From Deltaproteobacteria bacterium (lineage in GTDB: Bacteria; Desulfobacterota; Syntrophorhabdia; Syntrophorhabdales; Syntrophorhabdaceae): a stretch of 13,125 bases of DNA. Each line of letters begins with the position of its first letter. The stretch's first letter is position 1. Both the position numbers and the translations under genes were made by a program. The DNA lies in assembly GCA_003506795.1 (NCBI GenBank), contig DNYO01000285.1, positions 1 to 13,125 of the forward strand, given 5' to 3'. The notes under the pieces were generated by a model. It saw only the letters and a program-made list of their open reading frames with translations, made no database searches and was not told the origin of the DNA. Positions 1 through 5,502 of this stretch are shown here, in pieces.

Positions 1-115
1 CCTCGATAACGGTCTGGACGTCTTCGTCTATTTCAACAACGATGCCATGGGTTACGCTCCCAGCAACGCGAGTGAACTTATGGAGATACTGAAACGCCAG
101 GGAGACCTATTATAA
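1..115 (+). CDS. DUF72 (YecE-like) family protein, C-terminal fragment
   Basis: An open frame enters from the left edge (first full codon at base 2) and ends at TAA 113-115, giving the last 37 residues of a protein. The visible segment VFVYFNNDAMGYAPSNASEL matches the C-terminal signature of the DUF72/YecE family, in which a strand ending in YFNN is followed by an Ala-Pro-x-Asn-Ala helix. DUF72 proteins are TIM-barrel-like and of uncertain biochemical function. Only the tail is visible, so the start, full length and operon partners to the left are unknown. The next gene begins 119 bases downstream. Confidence 0.7.
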   Translation, partial: LDNGLDVFVYFNNDAMGYAPSNASELMEILKRQGDLL

Positions 116-170
116 TTCTTCTAAGGGCCAGCGAACTCATTGCTTGATCCTTTCACAAGATTTCTACGGG

Positions 171-199
171 TTGTAAAAGAGCGTTGTTTATGGCAGAAT
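171..199 (+). promoter_or_regulatory. Weak candidate sigma70-type promoter for the alpha/beta hydrolase gene
   Basis: TTGTAA (171-176) and CAGAAT (194-199) are separated by 17 bases. Each box matches the consensus at four of six positions. Transcription would begin near 206, about 29 bases before the ATG at 235. The match is weak and the gap is short, so chance is a real alternative; read-through from the upstream DUF72 gene is also possible. Confidence 0.3.
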
Positions 200-234
200 T
201 GGCTGAGTCAGGCGAATTCATCTAAGGAGTGTAC

Positions 235-1050
235 ATGCCTTTTGCGGAGATCAAAGGTCTTAAGGTCTATTATGAGGTTCATGGGGAAGGGGCGGAAACG
301 ATCATCCTTTTACACCATGGTTTTGCGTGTATCAAGATGTGGAAGGACATCTTCAGGCGTTTTGTCGATGCCGGTTACCGTGTGGTTATGTACGACCGCC
401 GCGGTTATGGGCGTTCCGAAGACGGCGAAGGTTTCTTCGATTTTTATGTGAGTGACCGGTTCAGACAGGAAAGCCTGGACGAATTGCGATCGGTGAAGCT
501 GCATCTTGGCATCGGACCCTGCCACCTGGTGGGCCAGTGTGAAGGCGGTGTCGTGGGTGTCGACTATGCAGCCCGCTACCCGGAGGATGTCAAGAGCCTC
601 AGCACGGGCAGCACACAGTGCTACAGCACCGTTCCCATGCCGCAGTTGCAGGCCGAGAGGCTGGTCGCGAATTTCACAGACCTCGAACCCCGGCTCCAGG
701 CCAAGATGATCGACTGGCACGGGGATATGGCCGAGGCCAAGTACAACCAGTTCGCCAGGTGCGGCGGTGAATACGGGGTGGGTTATTTCGATTTGAGACC
801 CGTCCTGATGAAAGTACTCTGTCCTGCCCTTGTCCTTTACCCGGACCGCAGTTCCCTTTTCTACGTGGACCAGGCGGTGGACTTCTACCGGGGCTTGCCG
901 AAGGGGGAACTCGCCGTTTTCCCTAAATGCGGACACAACACCTACGAACAGCGCCCGGACGATTACGTGCGCACCATCCTCGATTTCCTGAAACGAACGC
1001 GGGAAGGGGAAAACCAGGCGAACCGGCCGTCAGTGTCATGCCTGGCGTAG
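235..1050 (+). CDS. Alpha/beta hydrolase with Cys in the nucleophile position
   Basis: This is a 271-residue alpha/beta hydrolase-fold enzyme. It has an oxyanion-hole HHGF segment at residues 27-30, the YDRRGYGRS segment (53-61) typical of the fold, and a nucleophile elbow G-Q-C-E-G-G at 100-105. The elbow carries Cys102 (codon TGT, 538-540) where most members have Ser. Asp204 (in YPDRSS) and His234 (in KCGHNTY) complete a plausible Cys-His-Asp triad. A short cap lies around 127-190. No signal peptide is seen, so it is probably cytosolic. ATG 235 is chosen over the in-frame GTG at 229 because TAAGGAG (223-229) sits 5 bases before it and overlaps the GTG. The substrate is unknown. Dienelactone hydrolases also use a Cys nucleophile, but the overall layout here looks more like the haloperoxidase/esterase-type hydrolases, so thioester, lactone or C-C bond hydrolysis would all be guesses. 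Confidence 0.85.
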   Translation: MPFAEIKGLKVYYEVHGEGAETIILLHHGFACIKMWKDIFRRFVDAGYRVVMYDRRGYGRSEDGEGFFDFYVSDRFRQESLDELRSVKLHLGIGPCHLVGQCEGGVVGVDYAARYPEDVKSLSTGSTQCYSTVPMPQLQAERLVANFTDLEPRLQAKMIDWHGDMAEAKYNQFARCGGEYGVGYFDLRPVLMKVLCPALVLYPDRSSLFYVDQAVDFYRGLPKGELAVFPKCGHNTYEQRPDDYVRTILDFLKRTREGENQANRPSVSCLA

Positions 1051-1123
1051 AAGGAAAATAATCCTGAGGCACTGCAGCTTCTTTCAGCCTGTCAGGGCGG
1101 TGTCACCTCCCCGGTCTATGCTT

Positions 1124-1151
1124 TTGGCCACGGAGATGATCGATGTATAAA
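1124..1151 (+). promoter_or_regulatory. Candidate promoter upstream of the ADP-ribosylglycohydrolase gene
   Basis: TTGGCC (1124-1129, four of six) and TATAAA (1146-1151, five of six) are spaced by 16 bases in the 116 bp gap. Transcription would start near 1158. That leaves little room for the GTG at 1167 and would favour one of the later in-frame starts (1188 or 1215). The -35 box is poor. Confidence 0.35.
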
Positions 1152-1166
1152 TATAAGGGAATGTAA

Positions 1167-2141
1167 GTGAAGACAGGGAGAATAAGCGTGGGGAATATAT
1201 CGAGGGAAGACAGGATGTCTGGCGGGCTCTGGGGGGCCGTGATAGGCGATGCCCTTGGGGTTCCGGTGGAATTTAAGGGGAGGGATGTTCGCAAAAAGGA
1301 CCCCGTCACGGGGATGCTCGGATACGGTACCTTTGACCTGCCGCCTGGAAGTTGGTCCGATGATTCGTCTCTTATGCTGTGTACGGCAGAGAGTCTCCTT
1401 GATGGATTCGATACAGGGCGGATGAGCGATCTTTTTGTCCGTTGGTTCACCACGGGTTTATGGACGCCCCATGGACAAGCCTTCGATGTGGGCCATGGCA
1501 CGAGGCAGGCGATAAGCGCGATTGAGCGAGGCACACCTGCCGAACAGGCCGGCGGGACGCAGGAGGGCAACAACGGCAACGGCTCGCTTATGCGCATTCT
1601 TCCCGTTGCCCTCTATTGTGAGGGGATGGCCGAAGAGGATATCCTGCGCCATGCCCATCGGGCCTCGTCCATCACGCACGGGCATCCCCGGGCAATGATG
1701 GCCTGCGGGATTTACTGCCTCATGACCGGCGCCCTCCTTCAGGGAATGCCCCCCTCTGATGCATATCTCAACACTATGGACAGCGTAAAGAACCTTTATC
1801 GCCGGCGCCCTTTTTCAAAGGAGTTGCCCCATTTTGACCGCCTTCTCGCCGGCAATATAGGCGCCCTGCCCGAAGACGCCATTGAATCTGACGGTTACGT
1901 GCTCCATACGCTGGAAGCGGCGGTATGGTGCCTCGTCACCACGGGATCGTACCGCGAGTCCGTCCTCACCGCGGTCAATCTCGGCCTGGATACGGACACC
2001 ACGGCCATCGTAACGGGCGGCCTTGCCGGCATTTGTTACGGCATGAAGGCAATTCCCGGGGAATGGCAGGATCAGATAGTCCGCAAGGAAGATATAGGCA
2101 TCTTGTTCGAGAAGGTTGTGGAGAAGATGTCTGTGAAGTGA
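1167..2141 (+). CDS. ADP-ribosylglycohydrolase (DraG/ARH) family protein
   Basis: Members of this family remove ADP-ribose from proteins, nucleic acids or small molecules using two Mg ions. The N-terminal GLWGAVIGDALGVPVEF block (residues 20-36) is a family hallmark. Metal-binding motifs are visible as SDDS (64-67) and DTDT (275-278), followed by the Gly-rich TGGLAG. The segment GNNGNGSLMR (134-143) and AHRASSITHGHP (163-174) are also typical. Length is 324 residues from GTG 1167, normal for the family. The start is uncertain: GTG 1167 (AAGGGA before it), GTG 1188 (GGGAG 7 bases before) and ATG 1215 all keep the conserved core. There is no signal peptide, so it is likely cytosolic. No ADP-ribosyltransferase gene is visible nearby. 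It lies 81 bases upstream of a nucleotidyltransferase/HEPN toxin-antitoxin pair, but that pair has its own good promoter, so co-function is not shown. Confidence 0.9.
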   Translation: MKTGRISVGNISREDRMSGGLWGAVIGDALGVPVEFKGRDVRKKDPVTGMLGYGTFDLPPGSWSDDSSLMLCTAESLLDGFDTGRMSDLFVRWFTTGLWTPHGQAFDVGHGTRQAISAIERGTPAEQAGGTQEGNNGNGSLMRILPVALYCEGMAEEDILRHAHRASSITHGHPRAMMACGIYCLMTGALLQGMPPSDAYLNTMDSVKNLYRRRPFSKELPHFDRLLAGNIGALPEDAIESDGYVLHTLEAAVWCLVTTGSYRESVLTAVNLGLDTDTTAIVTGGLAGICYGMKAIPGEWQDQIVRKEDIGILFEKVVEKMSVK

Positions 2142-2176
2142 GAAATATCCGTCCTTATGCGCTGGAATCAAAGTGC

Positions 2177-2205
2177 TTTACAGTAAGCCGGGTGTGCAGT
2201 AGAAT
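2177..2205 (+). promoter_or_regulatory. Sigma70-type promoter of the mntA-hepT operon
   Basis: TTTACA (2177-2182) and TAGAAT (2200-2205) each match the consensus at five of six positions and are exactly 17 bases apart. They lie inside the 81 bp gap after the ADP-ribosylglycohydrolase gene. Transcription should begin near 2212. This argues against the in-frame TTG at 2211 as the antitoxin start and supports ATG 2223 or 2232. It suggests the toxin-antitoxin operon is transcribed independently of the upstream gene. Confidence 0.7.
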
Positions 2206-2222
2206 CAATATTGGTGCCGGAC

Positions 2223-2534
2223 ATGAACGCAATGACCAAGAATGATGTATTCCACATACTTCATCAAAACAAGACAGAATTGCAGGCCTTTGGGGTCAAG
2301 CGGCTCGGGCTTTTTGGTTCATTTGTTCGAGGACAGGAGCGTCCGGACAGCGACATTGATCTTCTGGTTGAATTCGAACCGGGAGAAAAGACATTCGATC
2401 ATTTTATGGCATTGTCTTTTTATCTTGAAGAGGTTCTGGGACGCAGGGTGGAGGTTGTTACTCCGGAGTCTCTTAGCCCATATATGGCCGCACACATACT
2501 GAGCGAGGTTGAGGATGCCGCCCTCGTCGCTTGA
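2223..2534 (+). CDS. mntA: MntA-like nucleotidyltransferase (MNT) antitoxin
   Basis: This is a 103-residue minimal nucleotidyltransferase. The polymerase-beta-type signature is complete: GLFGSFVRG (29-37), then DSDID (42-46) supplying two metal-binding acids, and RVEVVT (75-80) with Glu77 at the place of the third carboxylate, where many relatives have Asp. In characterised HepT-MntA systems the MNT protein neutralises the HEPN toxin by transferring AMP to a Tyr next to the toxin's active site. The toxin gene follows with a 20 bp overlap. The start is unsure: ATG 2223 and ATG 2232 are both possible and neither has a strong Shine-Dalgarno. The predicted transcription start near 2212 rules out the longer TTG 2211 reading. 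Confidence 0.9.
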   Translation: MNAMTKNDVFHILHQNKTELQAFGVKRLGLFGSFVRGQERPDSDIDLLVEFEPGEKTFDHFMALSFYLEEVLGRRVEVVTPESLSPYMAAHILSEVEDAALVA

Positions 2535-2871
2535 GTATCTACGTCACATTCTTGATGAAGCCCGGTATCTGATCTCTGCCAGTACAGGATTGGAGAGGAA
2601 TGATTTCTTCAGTGATGAAACTCTCAAACGTGCTTTTGTCAGGAGCATAGAGATAATTGGAGAGGCATCGAAAAAGGTATCCGCCGAACTAAAAGATCGA
2701 CACACGGAATTGGAGTGGAGGGCAATAGCTGGTATGCGGGACCGGTTAGTTCACGATTATTTCGGCGTGGATTATGATATTGTTTGGGACGTAGTTTTGA
2801 ACAAAGTACCTGCCCTCTGCAACAAAATTGAAGAGATTATTCAAGAAGAAAGTTCTTCTCAAAAGAGATGA
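2515..2871 (+). CDS. hepT: HepT-like HEPN-domain toxin (DUF86 family)
   Basis: This 118-residue, mainly helical protein carries the HEPN ribonuclease motif R-x4-H-x-Y as Arg75, His80 and Tyr82 in MRDRLVHDYFGVD. The Tyr is the residue modified by the cognate MNT antitoxin in studied systems. HEPN toxins of this type cleave RNA when released from the antitoxin. ATG 2515 is preferred over the upstream TTG 2509 because GAGG (2505-2508) sits 6 bases before it. The gene overlaps the antitoxin by 20 bp, so translation is likely coupled. Its own end overlaps the start of the next gene (ATGA at 2868-2871). All catalytic positions are intact, so the pair looks functional rather than decayed. Confidence 0.9.
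   Translation: MPPSSLEYLRHILDEARYLISASTGLERNDFFSDETLKRAFVRSIEIIGEASKKVSAELKDRHTELEWRAIAGMRDRLVHDYFGVDYDIVWDVVLNKVPALCNKIEEIIQEESSSQKR
2844..2859 (+). repeat. Small inverted repeat just before the SemiSWEET start
   Basis: AGAAGAA (2844-2850) and TTCTTCT (2853-2859) are perfect inverted copies around a 2-base centre. In RNA this would be a 6 bp stem with a 4-base loop, ending 8 bases before the ATG at 2868. It lies inside the hepT coding sequence. It is A/U-rich and could be incidental, but it occupies the ribosome loading area of the next gene. Confidence 0.3.
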
Positions 2872-3116
2872 CGGACCTCGTTGGCTATATAGCCGCCTGC
2901 TTCACGACGTTTTCGCTGCTGCCGCAGATTCTGCGCATCTGGAGGCTGAAAGAGGCCAGAGACGTTTCCATCTACCTGCCGCTGATGGTTTTGACAGGGT
3001 CCGTTTTGTGGGTGGTTTACGGGATTATGATCGGGTCCGCGCCTGTTATCGTGGCGAATACCGTGGCGCTCATCGTGGCGCTCATCACCGTCTTTTTCAC
3101 AATACGATACAGATAA
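2868..3116 (+). CDS. SemiSWEET-family sugar transporter (PQ-loop)
   Basis: This 82-residue membrane protein is the usual size for bacterial SemiSWEETs, which form homodimers and move sugars across the inner membrane. Three hydrophobic helices are visible at about residues 4-24, 38-58 and 62-80. The first ends in the signature Pro19-Gln20 within FSLLPQILRIW. A basic cytoplasmic segment, RIWRLKEARD, follows. ATG 2868 overlaps the hepT stop in an ATGA junction and has only a weak A/G-rich ribosome site, so translation is probably coupled to the toxin gene. Presence of a sugar transporter directly behind a toxin-antitoxin pair is unusual. The transported sugar cannot be told from sequence. Confidence 0.85.
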   Translation: MTDLVGYIAACFTTFSLLPQILRIWRLKEARDVSIYLPLMVLTGSVLWVVYGIMIGSAPVIVANTVALIVALITVFFTIRYR

Positions 3117-3126
3117 GGAGAGCGCG

Positions 3127-3873
3127 TTGAACAGCACTGTTGTCCAGGACATCCGGGATGAACTTAAACGCAACGCCGACGAGGCCACGAGGATAAGCTC
3201 ACTGAGATTCTTCAAGGAAGAGGTCGGGATTTACGGCATAAAGACCGCTGTGGTCAGAAGGATCGCGAAGCAGTATTACAAAGAGATCAAGACGGCGGAC
3301 AAGGCAGAGATCTTTCGCCTGTGCGAGGAATTATGGCGGTCCGGTTATCTGGAAGAATCCTCCATCGCCTGCGAGTGGTCATATCTCCTCCGCAAGGACT
3401 ACGAACGGGAAGATTTCCCGGTATTCGAGCGATGGGTCACCATGTACGTCACGAACTGGGCCTCCTGTGATACCCTCTGCAATCATTCAGTAGGCGCTTT
3501 CATCGAGATGTACCCCGAATATATTAAAGAACTGAAGCGATGGACCCTTTCCGAAAACCGCTGGGTTCGCCGCGCCTCGGCGGTGTCCCTTATCGTTCCC
3601 GCCAAAGCGGGCAAGTTCCTGGCTGACATCTTCGAAATCGCCGACATCCTCCTCACGGACACGGACGACCTGGTGCAAAAGGGCTACGGATGGATGCTCA
3701 AGGCCGCCAGCCATGCCCACGAGAGGGAAGTCTTCGATTACGTCATGATAAACAAAGAGACAATGCCTCGCACGGCCCTGCGATACGCCATAGAAAAAAT
3801 GCCCAAAGAGCTCAAAGCGGCAACGATGGAAAGAGGTGCGGCGAACGGGCGCCGTTTGTTATTTACCCGATGA
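3127..3873 (+). CDS. AlkD-like DNA alkylation repair glycosylase
   Basis: AlkD enzymes are all-helical HEAT-like-repeat DNA glycosylases that excise N3- and N7-alkylated purines without flipping the base. At 248 residues this has the family length. The residues that line the AlkD DNA groove have clear counterparts: Trp111 and Asp115 in NWASCDTLCNH, Arg148 in NRWVRRAS and Trp189 in KGYGWMLKAAS. The start is TTG at 3127, supported by AAGGAG (3115-3120) 6 bases before it, a site that overlaps the stop of the transporter gene. It is the last gene of the toxin-antitoxin operon, 10 bp after the transporter. Its end overlaps the end of the convergent gene by 15 bp, and no terminator is visible between them. 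Confidence 0.9.
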   Translation: MNSTVVQDIRDELKRNADEATRISSLRFFKEEVGIYGIKTAVVRRIAKQYYKEIKTADKAEIFRLCEELWRSGYLEESSIACEWSYLLRKDYEREDFPVFERWVTMYVTNWASCDTLCNHSVGAFIEMYPEYIKELKRWTLSENRWVRRASAVSLIVPAKAGKFLADIFEIADILLTDTDDLVQKGYGWMLKAASHAHEREVFDYVMINKETMPRTALRYAIEKMPKELKAATMERGAANGRRLLFTR

Positions 3874-4335
3874 ACGTGAAGCAGTCTTTTTACCCGTCGT
3901 TGCCACGGTCAGGTTCTTTATGCCGTTCTTTGCGAACTCCTTCTGGTACTTCTCCACGAAAAGCGCCTCTTCCTTGAAGAATTCTTCATCGGACATCTTT
4001 TCGATTGCTTTCTCCCCGTGCTTGTCGAGCATGTCACACCCCGCAAGGTTGTAGATAAGCTTGTCCAGGAACGTAAAATCGTCGTACCTCTCGATCAGCA
4101 GGTTGAGGGTCTCGTCTTCGGTAAGCGTCTCGGATGGATAGCATATCTTTTTCTTTTCATCGTATGCCACATAGTCCTCAAGCCCGAAATCTTTTGCGAA
4201 TCCCAGCAGGTATGCCTGAAGGTCAAAAAATTGGTTATCCTCGGGATCATCATCGTAGGCGTTGGCCATCCAGATTCCGAGATAAAGGGTCTTCAACAAC
4301 ATTTCAAACTGGTCCCTGCTAAAATTGATCTTCAT
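3859..4335 (-). CDS. Small acidic protein of unknown function
   Basis: This 158-residue protein starts at ATG 4335 (minus strand), preceded by a purine-rich GGGGAG site, and ends at TAA 3859-3861. I do not recognise a family. It is mostly helical in appearance and acidic, with an AYDDDPEDNQFFD stretch near residues 26-38. The C-terminal tail turns basic (GKKTASRSSGK). It has no signal peptide or membrane segment, so it should stay in the cytosol, unlike the two exported products encoded upstream. It lies 55 bp downstream of the ankyrin-Kunitz gene and is probably the last gene of that operon. Its stop overlaps the convergent alkD-like gene by 15 bp. A longer in-frame reading up to 4539 would run into the Kunitz coding sequence and is not favoured. 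Confidence 0.75.
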   Translation of the reverse strand: MKINFSRDQFEMLLKTLYLGIWMANAYDDDPEDNQFFDLQAYLLGFAKDFGLEDYVAYDEKKKICYPSETLTEDETLNLLIERYDDFTFLDKLIYNLAGCDMLDKHGEKAIEKMSDEEFFKEEALFVEKYQKEFAKNGIKNLTVATTGKKTASRSSGK

Positions 4336-4349
4336 ATTCTCCCCTTTTT

Positions 4350-4382
4350 GACCGGCGTGATTGTTTCGGTAGATTGCCGGTC
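4350..4382 (-). repeat. Inverted repeat in the gap before the small acidic gene
   Basis: GACCGGC (4350-4356) and GCCGGTC (4376-4382) are perfect 7-base inverted copies around a 19-base spacer, in the 55 bp gap between the ankyrin-Kunitz gene and the small acidic gene. Read on the minus strand the second arm is followed by a run of A and then the ribosome site, so this is not an intrinsic terminator. It could be a protein-binding dyad or an mRNA hairpin that sets the relative expression of the two genes. Confidence 0.45.
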
Positions 4383-4390
4383 GTTCTGAT

Positions 4391-5431
4391 TTATTTGCCA
4401 TCCTCGCATACGTTTCTGCAGGCTTCGACGGTCTCAAAAGGTACGGTTCCGTTACAGCCGCCATATATAAATGTTCTGCACGTTTTTGCCGCCCGGTCGT
4501 AATATCCGGCATCGAAAAGTGCCTTGCACGGTCCGCCATCCGGTTCCATCCGGCATCTTTTCCTGAGGTCGACTTCCTGCCCTTTTGATTTCTTCAACAG
4601 GGTGTTGAGATAGAGCGCCGCCTGTGCACTTCCCTTATATAACGCAAAATCTATGTCGTCCGCGGAAGGCTGCTGTCCTTTCTCCACCAGTGTCTTTACG
4701 ATGGTGAGGTTTCCCGATCCGCAGGCGGCGCGAAGGATGCCTTTTTGTGACGGATCCGCCCCTTTCGCAAGAAGGATCTGAAAGACGTCTTCGTATCCCT
4801 CCGCGGCGGCTCTGGCAAGTGAGGCGTCGTTGAACGTGACACCCTTTTCCAGGAGAATCAGGGCGACGGCCCTGTGGCCTCTTCCTATGGCCTCGTTGAG
4901 CAAATGTGCGTCAGCGGATTTGCGCACGTCGAAGCCTCTCTTTATGAAGAAATCAACGAGATCGGCCGCCAGCTTTTTATCGTCCATGTACACCACGCTG
5001 ATGAGCGGCGTCTCGCCGTCCTTATTCTTCAGGCTTGTATCCGCACCGTGCTCGACGAGATACCTGGCTACGTCATACCTGCGATAGGCCATCGCCTCGT
5101 GCAGCGGTGTCCTGTTGTCGTTATCCCGTGCGTTGATATCGGCACCCTTCTTCAAGAGCAGTTCGACGATTTCGAGGTATCCCCGGTTCGCGGCATAATG
5201 AAGCAGAGTGTTTCCCTTGCTGTACCGGACATTGACGTCCTTCTGTGAAACAACATATTCCTTCATCGCGGCGTGGTCGTCCACGATCGTGTCCAGCTGT
5301 GTTTTCTGACTTTCGAAAAACTGTTTCAAGATGTCGTCCGGGGATTCCTTTTCATTGGCTATTGCAGTTGAGGCAAAAAGCGCCATGATAAAGAGGAACC
5401 CTGATACGACGGCAATACTCTTGTTTTTCAT
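4391..5431 (-). CDS. Secreted ankyrin-repeat protein with C-terminal Kunitz/BPTI domain
   Basis: This 346-residue protein has a Sec signal peptide (residues 1-25, cleavage predicted after AIA). About six ankyrin repeats follow at roughly 72-280, with clear copies at GNTLLHYAANRGYLEIVELL and RTPLHEAMAYRRYDVARYL. The C-terminus (293-342) is a Kunitz domain with all six cysteines: C293, C302, C318, C326, C338 and C342. Spacings are 9, 16, 8, 12 and 4; bovine BPTI has 9, 16, 8, 13 and 4. GPCKA places Lys303 at the P1 position of the inhibitory loop, as in trypsin inhibitors. The core residues FIYGGC (321-326) and Phe332 are kept; the Asn usual before that Phe is missing. ATG 5431 has AAGGAG 8 bases upstream. 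The role inferred is an exported serine-protease inhibitor or disulfide-stabilised binding module. The gene is 71 bp downstream of a Tat-exported hydrolase-like gene, probably in one operon. Confidence 0.92.
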   Translation of the reverse strand: MKNKSIAVVSGFLFIMALFASTAIANEKESPDDILKQFFESQKTQLDTIVDDHAAMKEYVVSQKDVNVRYSKGNTLLHYAANRGYLEIVELLLKKGADINARDNDNRTPLHEAMAYRRYDVARYLVEHGADTSLKNKDGETPLISVVYMDDKKLAADLVDFFIKRGFDVRKSADAHLLNEAIGRGHRAVALILLEKGVTFNDASLARAAAEGYEDVFQILLAKGADPSQKGILRAACGSGNLTIVKTLVEKGQQPSADDIDFALYKGSAQAALYLNTLLKKSKGQEVDLRKRCRMEPDGGPCKALFDAGYYDRAAKTCRTFIYGGCNGTVPFETVEACRNVCEDGK

Positions 5432-5479
5432 CCCACTGTCTCCTTTATTGTCCCGCCCTTTCTCTTTCTTTTACACCCG

Positions 5480-5495
5480 GGCGGTTCGGGCCGCC
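5480..5495. repeat. Short GC-rich hairpin between the two exported-protein genes
   Basis: GGCGG (5480-5484) pairs with CCGCC (5491-5495) across a 6-base loop, 8 bases beyond the stop of the Tat-signal gene on the minus strand. No U-run follows on either strand, so it is not a convincing terminator. It may act as a partial stop or an mRNA-stabilising element within the operon. Confidence 0.3.
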
Positions 5496-5502
5496 GTGAC
5501 TG

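Noticed and set aside
310..936. Long minus-strand open frame opposite the alpha/beta hydrolase
   Set aside because: The plus strand has a complete family signature and ribosome site. The antisense frame has no recognisable domain.
2211..2222. In-frame TTG 2211 / GTG 2214 as start of the MNT antitoxin
   Set aside because: The predicted transcription start of the good promoter at 2177-2205 is near 2212, so these codons would be at or before the 5' end. They also have no ribosome site.
4336..4539. Upstream extension of the small acidic gene to 4539 on the minus strand
   Set aside because: It would overlap the Kunitz-coding end in another frame, and ATG 4335 has its own ribosome site.
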